Of a stretch of DNA of 32,175 nt, positions 21,999-31,030 are shown in pieces. A program made the position numbers and the translations under genes. The DNA comes from UBA3774 sp045600025. Its GTDB lineage: Bacteria > Bacillota > Clostridia > Lachnospirales > Lachnospiraceae. Every line of letters starts with the position of its first letter. The stretch's first letter is position 1. The DNA is taken from NCBI GenBank assembly GCA_045600025.1, contig JAZRXC010000002.1:1-32175 (forward strand), written 5' to 3'. The notes beneath the pieces were generated by a model, which was not told where the DNA came from, did not search any database, and worked only from the letters and a program-made list of their open reading frames with translations.

Positions 21999-23630
21999 TT
22001 AATCCTCCTCTTCCTTCTGGGCGATATATACCTGGCGCTTCATAGCCATCTCATCGCTTGCGAGATATTCATCGTAAGTTGTAATCTTGTCGATTAATTT
22101 GCCGCCGATCAGCTCCATGATGCGGTTGGCTGTGGTCTGTACTATCTGATGATCACGAGAGGCAAATATAATAACGCCCGGGAATTTAATCATACCGTTA
22201 TTCAGAGCGGTAATTGATTCCATATCAAGATGGTTGGTAGGCTCATCAAAGAGAAGCACATTAGAACCGGAGATCATCATCTTGGAGAACATGCAGCGAA
22301 CGCGCTCACCACCGGAGAGCACCGGCAGATGCTTAAGCCCGTCATCGCCTGCAAAAAGCATACGTCCGAGGAAGCCGCGCACATATGTAACATCCTTGAT
22401 GGGCGAATAACCGGTCAGCCATTCAGTGATGGTGTAATCGTTTTTGAATTCACTTCCGCTGTCTTTAGGGAAATAGGAAACGCTGGTGGTAACGCCCCAT
22501 TTGTAAGAGCCTTCATCGGGCTCCATCTCACCTGCGAGAATCTGGAAGAGAACAGTCTTGGCAAGCTCGTCTGAACCTACGAGCGCAACCTTATCATCGT
22601 GGCCGAGCACGAAGGAAATATCATCGAGGACCTTTACGCCTTCAATGGTTTTTGTAAGGTGCGAAACCTCGAGGACTTCATTTCCGATAGAACGGTCGGG
22701 ACGGAAATCAATGTAAGGATATTTTCTGCTTGAGGGGCGAATTTCCTCAAGTTCAATTTTCTCAAGGGCGCGTTTTCTTGAAGTAGCCTGCTTAGCCTTG
22801 GAAGCATTTGCGGAGAAACGCTGAATGAATTCCTGCAGCTCCTTGATTTTTTCTTCCTTCTTTTTATTTTCTTCCTTCATCTGACGAATCATCAGCTGTG
22901 AAGACTCATACCAGAAATCGTAGTTGCCGGCGTAGAGCTGAATCTTGCCGTAGTCGATATCTGCAATCTGAGTGCAGACCTTATTCAGGAAATATCTGTC
23001 GTGAGATACGACGATAACGGTGTTTTCAAAATTGATCAGGAATTCCTCAAGCCATGCGATAGCAGCAAGGTCAAGGAAGTTGGTAGGCTCATCGAGAAGC
23101 AGAATATCGGGATTGCCGAAAGGCGCCTGCGCGAGCAGCACTTTAACCTTCTGCGCACCATTTAGGTCCTTCATGAGCACGTAGTGCAGATCGGTTTCAA
23201 TACCGAGACCGTTAAGAAGAGATGCGGCATCGGACTCTGCCTCGTAGCCGTTCATATCGGCAAATTCCATCTCGAGTTCGCCGGCTCTTACGCCGTCTTC
23301 ATCTGTGAAATCTTCTTTAGCATATAAGGCATCCTTCTCGTGCATTATCTCAACGAGTCGGGGGTTGCCGAGCATGACCGTATCGATAGCGGTGTATTCT
23401 TCATACTGGAAATGGTCCTGCTTAAGGAAAGAGAGACGCTCACCGGAAGTAACGATAACCTCGCCGCTGGTGGGCTCGAGCTCGCCTGTAAGTATACGCA
23501 GGAATGTAGATTTTCCGGCACCATTTGCGCCGATGAGGCCATAGCAATGGCCGGGGACGAACTTAACATTTACGTCCTCAAAAAGCGCTTTCTTGCCGAA
23601 ACGAAGTGAAACATTTGAAGCTTGAATCAT
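21999..23630 (-). CDS. ABC-F family ATPase
   Basis: The 543-residue soluble protein has two ABC domains and no membrane segments, as in ABC-F proteins that act on ribosomes. In domain 1 Walker A is GANGAGKS (34-41), the signature is degenerate (LNGAQ), Walker B is LLLDEPTNFLD and the switch is SHDR. In domain 2 Walker A is degenerate (GSDELAKT), the signature is intact (LSGGE), Walker B is LLFDEPTNHLD, and SRDH replaces the usual SHDR. One composite ATP site is therefore canonical and the other degenerate. The linker between them is Lys/Glu-rich. The ATG at 23630 is preferred to the one at 23645 because AAAGGA then lies six bases upstream. Its last 143 bases plus three downstream bases are duplicated at 15351-15496. 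It is divergent from radA. Confidence 0.9.
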   Translation of the reverse strand: MIQASNVSLRFGKKALFEDVNVKFVPGHCYGLIGANGAGKSTFLRILTGELEPTSGEVIVTSGERLSFLKQDHFQYEEYTAIDTVMLGNPRLVEIMHEKDALYAKEDFTDEDGVRAGELEMEFADMNGYEAESDAASLLNGLGIETDLHYVLMKDLNGAQKVKVLLAQAPFGNPDILLLDEPTNFLDLAAIAWLEEFLINFENTVIVVSHDRYFLNKVCTQIADIDYGKIQLYAGNYDFWYESSQLMIRQMKEENKKKEEKIKELQEFIQRFSANASKAKQATSRKRALEKIELEEIRPSSRKYPYIDFRPDRSIGNEVLEVSHLTKTIEGVKVLDDISFVLGHDDKVALVGSDELAKTVLFQILAGEMEPDEGSYKWGVTTSVSYFPKDSGSEFKNDYTITEWLTGYSPIKDVTYVRGFLGRMLFAGDDGLKHLPVLSGGERVRCMFSKMMISGSNVLLFDEPTNHLDMESITALNNGMIKFPGVIIFASRDHQIVQTTANRIMELIGGKLIDKITTYDEYLASDEMAMKRQVYIAQKEEED

Positions 23631-23770
23631 AATATATCCTTTCAATGTCAGGCATTGCTTAAAACTTGCCTAATCGCTAACAATGTTACCATAATATCCC
23701 CCAAGTTGCTACTGATTTTTTATTGCAAGTATGGTACGATATAAAGGTCCGGAGAGGGCGAGGAGATATT

Positions 23771-25141
23771 ATGGCTAAAGCAAAAACAATTTCATTTTTC
23801 TGTAAAGAATGTGGATACGAGAGTTCAAAATTCATGGGCAAATGTCCCGCCTGCGGTGCGTGGAACAGCTTCGTCGAGGCGCCCGTAGCGTCAGAAAGCG
23901 ACGGCGCGGGAAGAGTGGCACTGGGGCAGGGCGCCACATTTGCCGTGCCTCAAAAGCTCAGTGAGATAGAAAGCCGCGATGAGCAGCGCATATCGACAGG
24001 CTTCGCGGAACTTGACAATGTACTCGGCGGCGGAATCGTACCGGCATCATTTGTACTCGTAGGCGGCGACCCCGGTATAGGAAAATCCACCCTGCTCCTT
24101 CAGGTATGCAGAAATCTTGCAGCCGCAGGCAGAGGCGTGCTCTATATTTCCGGTGAGGAGTCTCTGCGCCAGATAAAGCTGCGCGCCGACAGAATGGGAA
24201 CCTTCACGGGCGAGCTCAAGTTTTTATCCGAGACTAATCTTGATGTAATAGCCGAGCTTCTTAAAAAAGAGAAGCCGGAGATAGTTGTAATAGATTCCAT
24301 ACAGACCATGTTCCGGGAGAGCGTTGATGCGGCGCCGGGCAGCATCAGTCAGGTGCGCGAATCAACGAGCGTTTTGATGCAGCTCGCCAAAGGACTCGGC
24401 ATAACCATATTCATAGTCGGACACGTTACTAAAGAGGGCACGGTTGCAGGTCCCAGAATGCTCGAACACATGGTTGATACGGTGCTTTATTTCGAAGGAG
24501 ATAAGAGCGCATCTTATCGCATCATACGCGGAGTGAAAAATCGTTTTGGATCGACAAATGAAATCGGAGTATTTGAGATGGCTGCGGACGGACTTCGCGA
24601 AGTGGCAAACCCTTCCGAATATCTTTTATCAGGAAGGAGCGAAGGCGCCGGCGGATCGGTTGTAACCTGCTGCATGGAAGGAACGAGACCTATGCTGCTT
24701 GAGATTCAGGCACTCGTATGTCGCACTAACTTCGGTATGCCCAGACGCACAGCGGCGGGAGCCGATTACAACAGGGTCAATCTTCTTATGGCAGTACTTG
24801 AGAAGCGTATGGGACTGAAGCTATCCGAATGCGATGCGTATGTAAATATCGCCGGTGGCATGAAGATAAGCGAGCCGTCACTTGATCTTGGAATAGTGCT
24901 GGCAATTGCTTCCAGTTATAAAGATGTTCCGGTCAGCGAAAAGACTATCGCATTTGGCGAAGTCGGATTATCCGGAGAGGTACGTGCGGTCCGCATGGCA
25001 GAGCAGCGCGTGCGTGAAGCGGCCCGCCTTGGATTTGACACCTGTATACTTCCCGAAAGCAATCTTAAGGGCTTAAAGATAAAAGAAAACATCCGCCTCG
25101 TAGGTGTAAAAAACGTAGCGGATGCATTGAAAGCAATTTGA
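23771..25141 (+). CDS. radA: DNA repair protein RadA (Sms)
   Basis: A 456-residue protein of normal length. The N-terminal zinc finger has C11, C14, C25 and C28 (CKECGYES...CPACGAW). Walker A is GGDPGIGKST near 98, the RadA-specific motif KNRFGSTNE is near 255, and the C-terminal third is the Lon-protease-like domain. RadA is a branch-migration helicase working with RecA in recombination and transformation. The ATG at 23771 is chosen for AGGAG at 23761-23765 and because the zinc finger normally starts within the first dozen residues. It converges with uvrC, with a single base between the stop codons. Confidence 0.97.
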   Translation: MAKAKTISFFCKECGYESSKFMGKCPACGAWNSFVEAPVASESDGAGRVALGQGATFAVPQKLSEIESRDEQRISTGFAELDNVLGGGIVPASFVLVGGDPGIGKSTLLLQVCRNLAAAGRGVLYISGEESLRQIKLRADRMGTFTGELKFLSETNLDVIAELLKKEKPEIVVIDSIQTMFRESVDAAPGSISQVRESTSVLMQLAKGLGITIFIVGHVTKEGTVAGPRMLEHMVDTVLYFEGDKSASYRIIRGVKNRFGSTNEIGVFEMAADGLREVANPSEYLLSGRSEGAGGSVVTCCMEGTRPMLLEIQALVCRTNFGMPRRTAAGADYNRVNLLMAVLEKRMGLKLSECDAYVNIAGGMKISEPSLDLGIVLAIASSYKDVPVSEKTIAFGEVGLSGEVRAVRMAEQRVREAARLGFDTCILPESNLKGLKIKENIRLVGVKNVADALKAI

Positions 25142-25142
25142 T

Positions 25143-26999
25143 TTAATCCGGAGCTTCTCCGTCATGAAAGAAAGCGTAGACCATTCGGGCTGACGGTCTG
25201 TTCATGCCGGGAATAGCGGCGAGATCGTCAACAGAAGCAGAAGATATTGCGTCTCTTGATCCGAGAGAGTTCATAAGCGCTTTTCGCCTTGTCGGTCCGA
25301 TGCCCGGAATGTCATCCAGAATGGAATGAACTTGATTTTTACCGCGCAGTGAGCGGTGATATTCTATAGCAAAGCGGTGTGCTTCATCCTGAATTCTTGT
25401 AATCAGGTGAAATACATCGCTTTTTGTATCTATGGGAAGTTCCTCTCCCTGATAGTACAGTCCGCGTGTGCGGTGATTATCATCTTTAACCATGCCGCAT
25501 ACGGGGATATCAAGTCCGAGCTTTTCCAAAACAGACAGAGCTACGCCTACCTGCCCTTTACCGCCATCCATCATAATAATATCAGGAAAATCACAGAACG
25601 AAGTCTGACCTTGCGAGCTCTCACGTTCAGCCATGCCGTGCGTAAAACGTCTTTCGAGCACCTCCGCAAGAGAAGCATAATCATTTGCCCCGGTAACTGT
25701 CTTAATGCGGAACTTTCTGTAATCATTTTTCTTAGGCTTGCCTTCAACAAATACAACCATAGAACCTACGGAAGAAAGGCCACTGATATTTGATATATCG
25801 TAGGCTTCCATACGGTATGCAGACGGAAGCTTCAGCATCGCGGCAAGGTCTCTTGCGGCGCCTTCGGTGCGTGACTCGAGGCGGTCGGCTTTTTCTTTAT
25901 TCTGTCTTAAGAGAATGGCGGCATTCTCAGTAGCCAGCCTTAAAAGGTTTTTCATAGAACCGCGCTGCGGCACGTGAAGTGCAACCTTATATCCGGCCTT
26001 GGCTGAGAGCGCGCTCTCAAGCTCCGCACAGTCGGAAGGCTCTTTTCCGAGATATATCTCATGGGGTATAAAAGGCGTTCCGGCATAGAACTGCTTGATG
26101 AAATCGGACATAATCTGAGAGTCATCATCACCCTCAGCGATATGCATATGGAAGTGGTCGCGTCCGATGAGCTTGCTGCCGCGGATAAAGAATACCTGGA
26201 TGATAGCATCCTGACCGTCTCTTGCAGAAGCGAGGATGTCTTTATTGGTATCGCCTTCTTCGGTAACCTTTTGAACATCAGAGAGATGAGAAATGCTGGT
26301 AATCAAGTCGCGCAGTGACGCAGCGGTTTCATAATCCATAGCATCCGCAGCTTCCTGCATCTGCCGGCGCAGACGTTTTTCCACAGCAGAGTATTTGCCC
26401 TCGAGGAAGGTGATGGCTTCATCCACCTGCTTCTTATATTCCTCCACTGTTACGGAAGCTGCGCATGGAGCAGTGCATAGTCCGATCTGACTTGAAAGGC
26501 AAGGACGACCGCTTCCGATATCTTCCGGAAGACGCCTTGTGCAGGTGCGAAGACGGAATAATCTCTGACATAACTTTATCGTATCGCGCACGGCAAGGCC
26601 ACTTATGTACGGTCCGAAATATCTTGCGCCGTCGCGCCCTGATCTATGCGAGTATGAGATGCGAGGAAAATCCTCCTGAACACTTAGCCTGATAAAGGGA
26701 TAGGCCTTGTCATCTGTAAGGAGAGTATTGTACTTCGGGTGATATTCTTTAATCAGATTGCACTCTAATATGAGCGCTTCCGCCTCCGAATCAGTTACGA
26801 TATATTCAAAGCGGGCTATCTGCGCCACCATTCTTTCAATCTTAGGGGAGCGCTTATAACCCGCTTGAAAATATTGACGGACGCGGTTTTTAAGGACAAC
26901 CGCTTTTCCGACGTAGATTACTTTATCATCTGCATCGTGCATCAGGTATACACCCGGACGGTCCGGGAGTTTTTGTAGTTCACGCTGCAGGTCAAACAT
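25143..26999 (-). CDS. uvrC: Excinuclease ABC subunit C
   Basis: This is the dual-incision nuclease subunit of nucleotide excision repair. The 618 residues are normal. The N-terminal GIY-YIG nuclease (RPGVYLMHDADDKVIYVGKA, about residues 14-33) is followed by a UVR motif region near 200-240 for UvrB contact. The RNase H-like C-terminal endonuclease follows (EAYDISNISG, PDIIMMDGGKGQ), then a double helix-hairpin-helix end (LDDIPGIGPTRRKALM and AAIPGMNRPSARMVYAFF). The start codon shares one base with the ftsH stop (TGATG), so it is translationally coupled to ftsH. Confidence 0.97.
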   Translation of the reverse strand: MFDLQRELQKLPDRPGVYLMHDADDKVIYVGKAVVLKNRVRQYFQAGYKRSPKIERMVAQIARFEYIVTDSEAEALILECNLIKEYHPKYNTLLTDDKAYPFIRLSVQEDFPRISYSHRSGRDGARYFGPYISGLAVRDTIKLCQRLFRLRTCTRRLPEDIGSGRPCLSSQIGLCTAPCAASVTVEEYKKQVDEAITFLEGKYSAVEKRLRRQMQEAADAMDYETAASLRDLITSISHLSDVQKVTEEGDTNKDILASARDGQDAIIQVFFIRGSKLIGRDHFHMHIAEGDDDSQIMSDFIKQFYAGTPFIPHEIYLGKEPSDCAELESALSAKAGYKVALHVPQRGSMKNLLRLATENAAILLRQNKEKADRLESRTEGAARDLAAMLKLPSAYRMEAYDISNISGLSSVGSMVVFVEGKPKKNDYRKFRIKTVTGANDYASLAEVLERRFTHGMAERESSQGQTSFCDFPDIIMMDGGKGQVGVALSVLEKLGLDIPVCGMVKDDNHRTRGLYYQGEELPIDTKSDVFHLITRIQDEAHRFAIEYHRSLRGKNQVHSILDDIPGIGPTRRKALMNSLGSRDAISSASVDDLAAIPGMNRPSARMVYAFFHDGEAPD

Positions 27000-28867
27000 C
27001 AGGCTTCACCGGAAATGGCATCAATTTCATTCTGGCAATCGTGCAGAATCTGCATAAACTCCTTGCCGGTAATGGTTTCTTTTTCTATCAGGAAGCTTGC
27101 AATCTTCTCAAGGATTTCCTTATTCTCAGACAAAAGCTCTTTGGCCTGTTCATAAGAAGCTGCGAGTTTTGCCTTTACCGCGGCATCAATTTTCGCTACG
27201 GTTTCGTCTGCACAGTTCATAACTTTCTGTCCTGTCAGATATTCATCTCTGACTGTTGAGAGAGCCATAAGACCGAACTCCTCACTCATACCGTACATCG
27301 CAATCATATCGCGTGCGAGGTTTGTCGCGCGTTCGATATCATTTGATGCGCCGGTGGATACAGAGTCAAAGAATATTTCTTCCGCCGCACGGCCTGAAAG
27401 CAGTGACACAAGTTCTGCCTCAAGCTCGGCTTTAGTCATAAGGAATTTTTCCTCTTCGGGAGTCTGCATTACATAGCCGAGAGATCCCATGGTACGAGGT
27501 ACGATAGTAATCTTCTGAACGGGTTCAGTGTTTTTCTGAAGCGCAGACGCAAGTGCGTGTCCGACCTCATGGAAGGCAACCATGCGTTTTTCTTTTTCGT
27601 TCATAACGCGGTCTTTCTTTTCCTTGCCGGCTATTACCATCTCAACAGATTCAAACAAATCGGACTGAGATACGGCTTTACGTTTATTCTTGGCTGCAAG
27701 AATTGCAGCTTCATTTATCATATTTGCAAGGTCTGAACCTACAGAGCCTGCGGTAGCAAGAGCTATGGCATCAAGGTCAACGGACTCATCCATCTTAACG
27801 CCCTTGGCATGCACATCAAGCACAGCACGTCTGCCCTTAAGGTCAGGTCTGTCTACTATAATGCGTCTGTCAAATCTACCCGGACGCAGCAGCGCAGGAT
27901 CCAGAACCTCAGGACGGTTGGTAGCTGCCAGAATGAATACACCCTTGCTGGAATCGAAACCATCCATCTCTGAAAGCAGAGCGTTTAGAGTCTGCTCACG
28001 CTCATCATTTCCGCCGAAGCGATTGTCACGGCTCTTACCTATGGCATCAATCTCATCAATGAATATGATGCAAGGTGCCTGCTCCTCGGCATTTTTAAAC
28101 AGGTCGCGCACACGTGATGCGCCGAGACCTACGAACATCTCTACAAAGTCTGAGCCTGCAAGAGAGAAGAAGGGAACCTTAGCTTCACCGGCTACTGCCT
28201 TAGCAAGAAGTGTCTTACCTGTTCCGGGAGGGCCTACAAGAAGAGCGCCCTTGGGGAGCTTAGCACCGATTGCGGTATATTTGCCCGGGTCATGCAGGAA
28301 GTCAACTATCTCCTGAAGAGAATCCTCGGCTTCATCCTGACCGGCTACATCAGCAAATGTAACGCCGGTTTCTTTTTGCATATATAACTTGGCGTTACTC
28401 TTACCGAGTCCGAAGAGTCCGCCGTTCTTACCCATAGTGCGGGACATAAAGAATAAGAATATCGCAAGCGGCAGACAGTAGATGAGTAGTGTCAGAAGAA
28501 TGCTGGGGTTGCTTACCGGAAGACTCTCTACGGTTATGCCCTTAGCCATAAGCCTTGTGGCAAATTCATCAATGTCTTCTACGATACCGGTGGTGTATTC
28601 CGTGGTTCTGCTGGCTTCTTTTACTACGAGAGTTACTCTATAGTTGGTCGCATCGATTACTACTTTATCTATGTTGCTGACATCGGTAGTTTCAATCTTG
28701 TTCAGAAATTCATTGTATGACATATCGGCGTTTTCTGAAGATACCCAGTTACGTGTAATCATTGCGATTGCAAAAATCGCAATCATAATAAATGTGGCTA
28801 TCGCCAGAAAGTTATGACGCTTTTTATTGTTGTCATCGTCATTTTTCTTTTTATTATCGTCGTTCAT
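26999..28867 (-). CDS. ftsH: ATP-dependent zinc metalloprotease FtsH
   Basis: A membrane-anchored AAA+ protease of 622 residues. The N-terminus is rich in Asn, Asp and Lys, the first membrane helix is at about 20-38, a short outside domain follows, and the second helix is at about 119-143. Walker A is GPPGTGKT near 211, Walker B is CIIFIDEIDAIG, and the second region of homology ends RPGRFDR. The zinc site is HEVGH near 430. It degrades membrane and regulatory proteins. It is followed with a one-base overlap by uvrC, an unusual operon partner. The start has AGGATAAT upstream on its strand. Confidence 0.97.
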   Translation of the reverse strand: MNDDNKKKNDDDNNKKRHNFLAIATFIMIAIFAIAMITRNWVSSENADMSYNEFLNKIETTDVSNIDKVVIDATNYRVTLVVKEASRTTEYTTGIVEDIDEFATRLMAKGITVESLPVSNPSILLTLLIYCLPLAIFLFFMSRTMGKNGGLFGLGKSNAKLYMQKETGVTFADVAGQDEAEDSLQEIVDFLHDPGKYTAIGAKLPKGALLVGPPGTGKTLLAKAVAGEAKVPFFSLAGSDFVEMFVGLGASRVRDLFKNAEEQAPCIIFIDEIDAIGKSRDNRFGGNDEREQTLNALLSEMDGFDSSKGVFILAATNRPEVLDPALLRPGRFDRRIIVDRPDLKGRRAVLDVHAKGVKMDESVDLDAIALATAGSVGSDLANMINEAAILAAKNKRKAVSQSDLFESVEMVIAGKEKKDRVMNEKEKRMVAFHEVGHALASALQKNTEPVQKITIVPRTMGSLGYVMQTPEEEKFLMTKAELEAELVSLLSGRAAEEIFFDSVSTGASNDIERATNLARDMIAMYGMSEEFGLMALSTVRDEYLTGQKVMNCADETVAKIDAAVKAKLAASYEQAKELLSENKEILEKIASFLIEKETITGKEFMQILHDCQNEIDAISGEA

Positions 28868-28997
28868 ATTATCCTCATTATTATTTTAAGTAATTGCCGG
28901 CCAATCCGACACTTATATTATATTTGAGCAAACGTTTTTATTCAATTATTTAAACGGGAAGAATTTCTAAACTTTTTAAAAAACAGACATAAAAAAA

Positions 28998-29068
28998 CAG
29001 GGGCAGTAAGAGTCGAACTCACATCGACGGTTTTGGAGACCGCTGTTCTACCATTGAACTATGCCCCT
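28998..29068 (-). tRNA. tRNA-Trp (CCA)
   Basis: On the minus strand the acceptor AGGGGCA pairs with TGCCCCT, with discriminator G. The anticodon loop CTCCAAA gives CCA, and the T arm contains AGTTCGACTC. A run of seven T directly follows on the minus strand (28997-28991), which may help end transcription. It lies between ftsH and hprK. Confidence 0.96.
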
Positions 29069-29080
29069 GAGTGCTTGATA

Positions 29081-29109
29081 TTTATAACACCTATGAAGAG
29101 GATTGTCAA
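29081..29109 (-). promoter_or_regulatory. Promoter of tRNA-Trp
   Basis: On the minus strand TTGACA (29109-29104) and TATAAA (29086-29081) are 17 bp apart, just before the tRNA. Confidence 0.82.
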
Positions 29110-29138
29110 GGATTCAGTTGCTATTTCTTAACTTTTGA

Positions 29139-29167
29139 TTGAATGTGAGCACATGATAACATATAAT
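29139..29167 (+). promoter_or_regulatory. Promoter of the hprK-murB-whiA operon
   Basis: TTGAAT at 29139-29144, 17-bp spacer, perfect TATAAT at 29162-29167. The start codon at 29190 is 22 bp further on. Confidence 0.7.
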
Positions 29168-29189
29168 TTGCCTATAAGGAGAAATGGAT

Positions 29190-30122
29190 ATGTCAGGTAT
29201 AACAGTTGGAAAAATGTGCAGAGATTTAAGACTCTGCGAATTAACACCGGAAATAGATGCCGATCTCATAGAGATTACGGCAGACGATATAAACCGCCCG
29301 GCTCTGCAGCTGGCCGGATTTTACGAATTCTTTAACGAGAAGCGCGTACAGATTATCGGAAATGTTGAGTACGCCTACCTTGCAACACTTACACCGGAAG
29401 AAGTAAGTGAGCGCATGGACAAGCTTTTTGCAAGTGGCATTCCGTGCCTGATATTTTGCAGAAATCATACGCCGTCGGACGATACGCTGGCACTTGCGAA
29501 AAAGCACGGCGTCCCGCTGTTCATCACAAAACGCAGCACGAATGAATTTGCCCTTAGCGTAATAAACTATGTAGCCAGATGGCTTGCACCGCGCATTACC
29601 GTGCACGGCGTACTTGTCGATGTGTTCGGCGAAGGTGTCCTTATAACCGGTGAGAGCGGTATCGGAAAAAGTGAAGCTGCGCTCGAGCTTATAAAGCGCG
29701 GACACAGACTTGTAGCTGATGACGCGGTTGAGATTCACAAGCAGGATGACGAAACCCTGATAGGTACGGCGCCTGAAGTGACAAAAGACTTTATTGAGCT
29801 GCGTGGCGTCGGGATAATAGATGTTAAGACACTATTCGGTCTCGAAAGTGTAAAGAGCGAACAGCAGATAGACGTTGTAATTAATATAGAAGAGTGGAAG
29901 AAAGACAAGGAATATGACCGTCTCGGTGATGGCGATCAGTATGTCGATTACCTTGGGAACAAAGTCCTTTGCTATACACTTCCGCTTCGTCCCGGTCGTA
30001 ACCTTGCGGTAATAGTTGAAGCAATCGCAATTAACTATCGTCAGCGCACGATGGGCTACAACGCGATTGACGAACTCTATCGCCGCGTTCAGAAAAACAT
30101 GCAAGAGGATATTGAAGGATGA
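29190..30122 (+). CDS. hprK: HPr kinase/phosphorylase
   Basis: It phosphorylates Ser46 of the PTS carrier HPr and removes the phosphate, the main switch of carbon catabolite repression in Gram-positive bacteria. The product has 310 residues. The N-terminal domain is followed by Walker A GESGIGKSEAA (about 154-164) and the HPrK signature LRGVGIIDVKTLFG (about 203-216). AAGGAG at 29176-29181 lies eight bases before the ATG at 29190 but only two before the in-frame ATG at 29184, so 29190 is preferred. It overlaps murB by four bases. Confidence 0.96.
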   Translation: MSGITVGKMCRDLRLCELTPEIDADLIEITADDINRPALQLAGFYEFFNEKRVQIIGNVEYAYLATLTPEEVSERMDKLFASGIPCLIFCRNHTPSDDTLALAKKHGVPLFITKRSTNEFALSVINYVARWLAPRITVHGVLVDVFGEGVLITGESGIGKSEAALELIKRGHRLVADDAVEIHKQDDETLIGTAPEVTKDFIELRGVGIIDVKTLFGLESVKSEQQIDVVINIEEWKKDKEYDRLGDGDQYVDYLGNKVLCYTLPLRPGRNLAVIVEAIAINYRQRTMGYNAIDELYRRVQKNMQEDIEG

Positions 30123-31030
30123 CAGAAACAGAAAGCAGCCTTCGCATACTCTGCCCGGGGCTTGATATTTGCAAGGACGAACCATTGTCGGAACATACCA
30201 CTTTTAAGGTAGGCGGACCGGCAAGACTCTTTGTTTCACCGCACAGTAACGAAGAGCTTGCGCTCATCATTTCCGAAATAAGAAAGAGCGAAGAGCCGTG
30301 GTTTTTGCTTGGCCGCGGCAGCAACGTGCTCGCTTCCGATAAAGGCTTTGACGGTGTGGTTGTGCACATAGCCGGAGGCATGTCAGATATTCATGTGGAT
30401 GGCAATATTATCACTGCCGGTGCAGGCGCAAATCTTTCTGCGATTGCAAAAGAGGCGCTTGATGCGGGGCTCGGCGGGCTGGAATTCGCCTCAGGCATCC
30501 CGGGGTCGCTTGGCGGCGCCGTATATATGAATGCAGGCGCGTACGGCGGAGAGATTAAAGACGTATGCACAGGAGTTACGGTTATTGATGAAGAGGGCAA
30601 CATCCGCGAAGTGAGCGCTTCAGATATGAATTTCTCATACCGTCACAGCACTGCCATGGAGAAGGGATACATCATTTGCGGCGCGACATTTTCATTACAG
30701 CCGAAGGATCCGGTCGAAATAAAAGCACTGATGGACGATTTTGCCAAGAGGCGCAAGGAAAAGCAGCCGCTCGAATATCCGAGCGCAGGCAGCACTTTTA
30801 AGCGCCCCGAGGGATATTTCGCGGGAGCGCTTATCGAGCAGGCTGGGCTTTCGGGTTACAGTATCGGAGGGGCTGCCGTATCGGAGAAGCACTGCGGTTT
30901 TGTAATTAACAAAGGCAATGCAACGGCGAGCGACATTTACAATTTGTGTAAGTATATTCAAAAAGAAGTACAGGATAAGTTCGGGTTGCAGCTTGAACTT
31001 GAAGTCAGGACACTCGGCGATTTTTCATGA
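30119..31030 (+). CDS. murB: UDP-N-acetylenolpyruvoylglucosamine reductase
   Basis: This FAD enzyme makes UDP-N-acetylmuramic acid for peptidoglycan. The 303-residue product has HTTFKVGGPARL and GRGSNVLASDKG in the FAD-binding part, and GLGGLEFASGIPGSLGGAVY with MNAGAYGGE in the middle. The C-terminal AGSTFKRP carries the catalytic serine, and CGFVINKGNATASD is near the end. It begins inside the end of hprK (ATGA overlap) and its own end overlaps whiA in the same way, so hprK, murB and whiA form one tightly coupled operon. Confidence 0.97.
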   Translation: MTETESSLRILCPGLDICKDEPLSEHTTFKVGGPARLFVSPHSNEELALIISEIRKSEEPWFLLGRGSNVLASDKGFDGVVVHIAGGMSDIHVDGNIITAGAGANLSAIAKEALDAGLGGLEFASGIPGSLGGAVYMNAGAYGGEIKDVCTGVTVIDEEGNIREVSASDMNFSYRHSTAMEKGYIICGATFSLQPKDPVEIKALMDDFAKRRKEKQPLEYPSAGSTFKRPEGYFAGALIEQAGLSGYSIGGAAVSEKHCGFVINKGNATASDIYNLCKYIQKEVQDKFGLQLELEVRTLGDFS

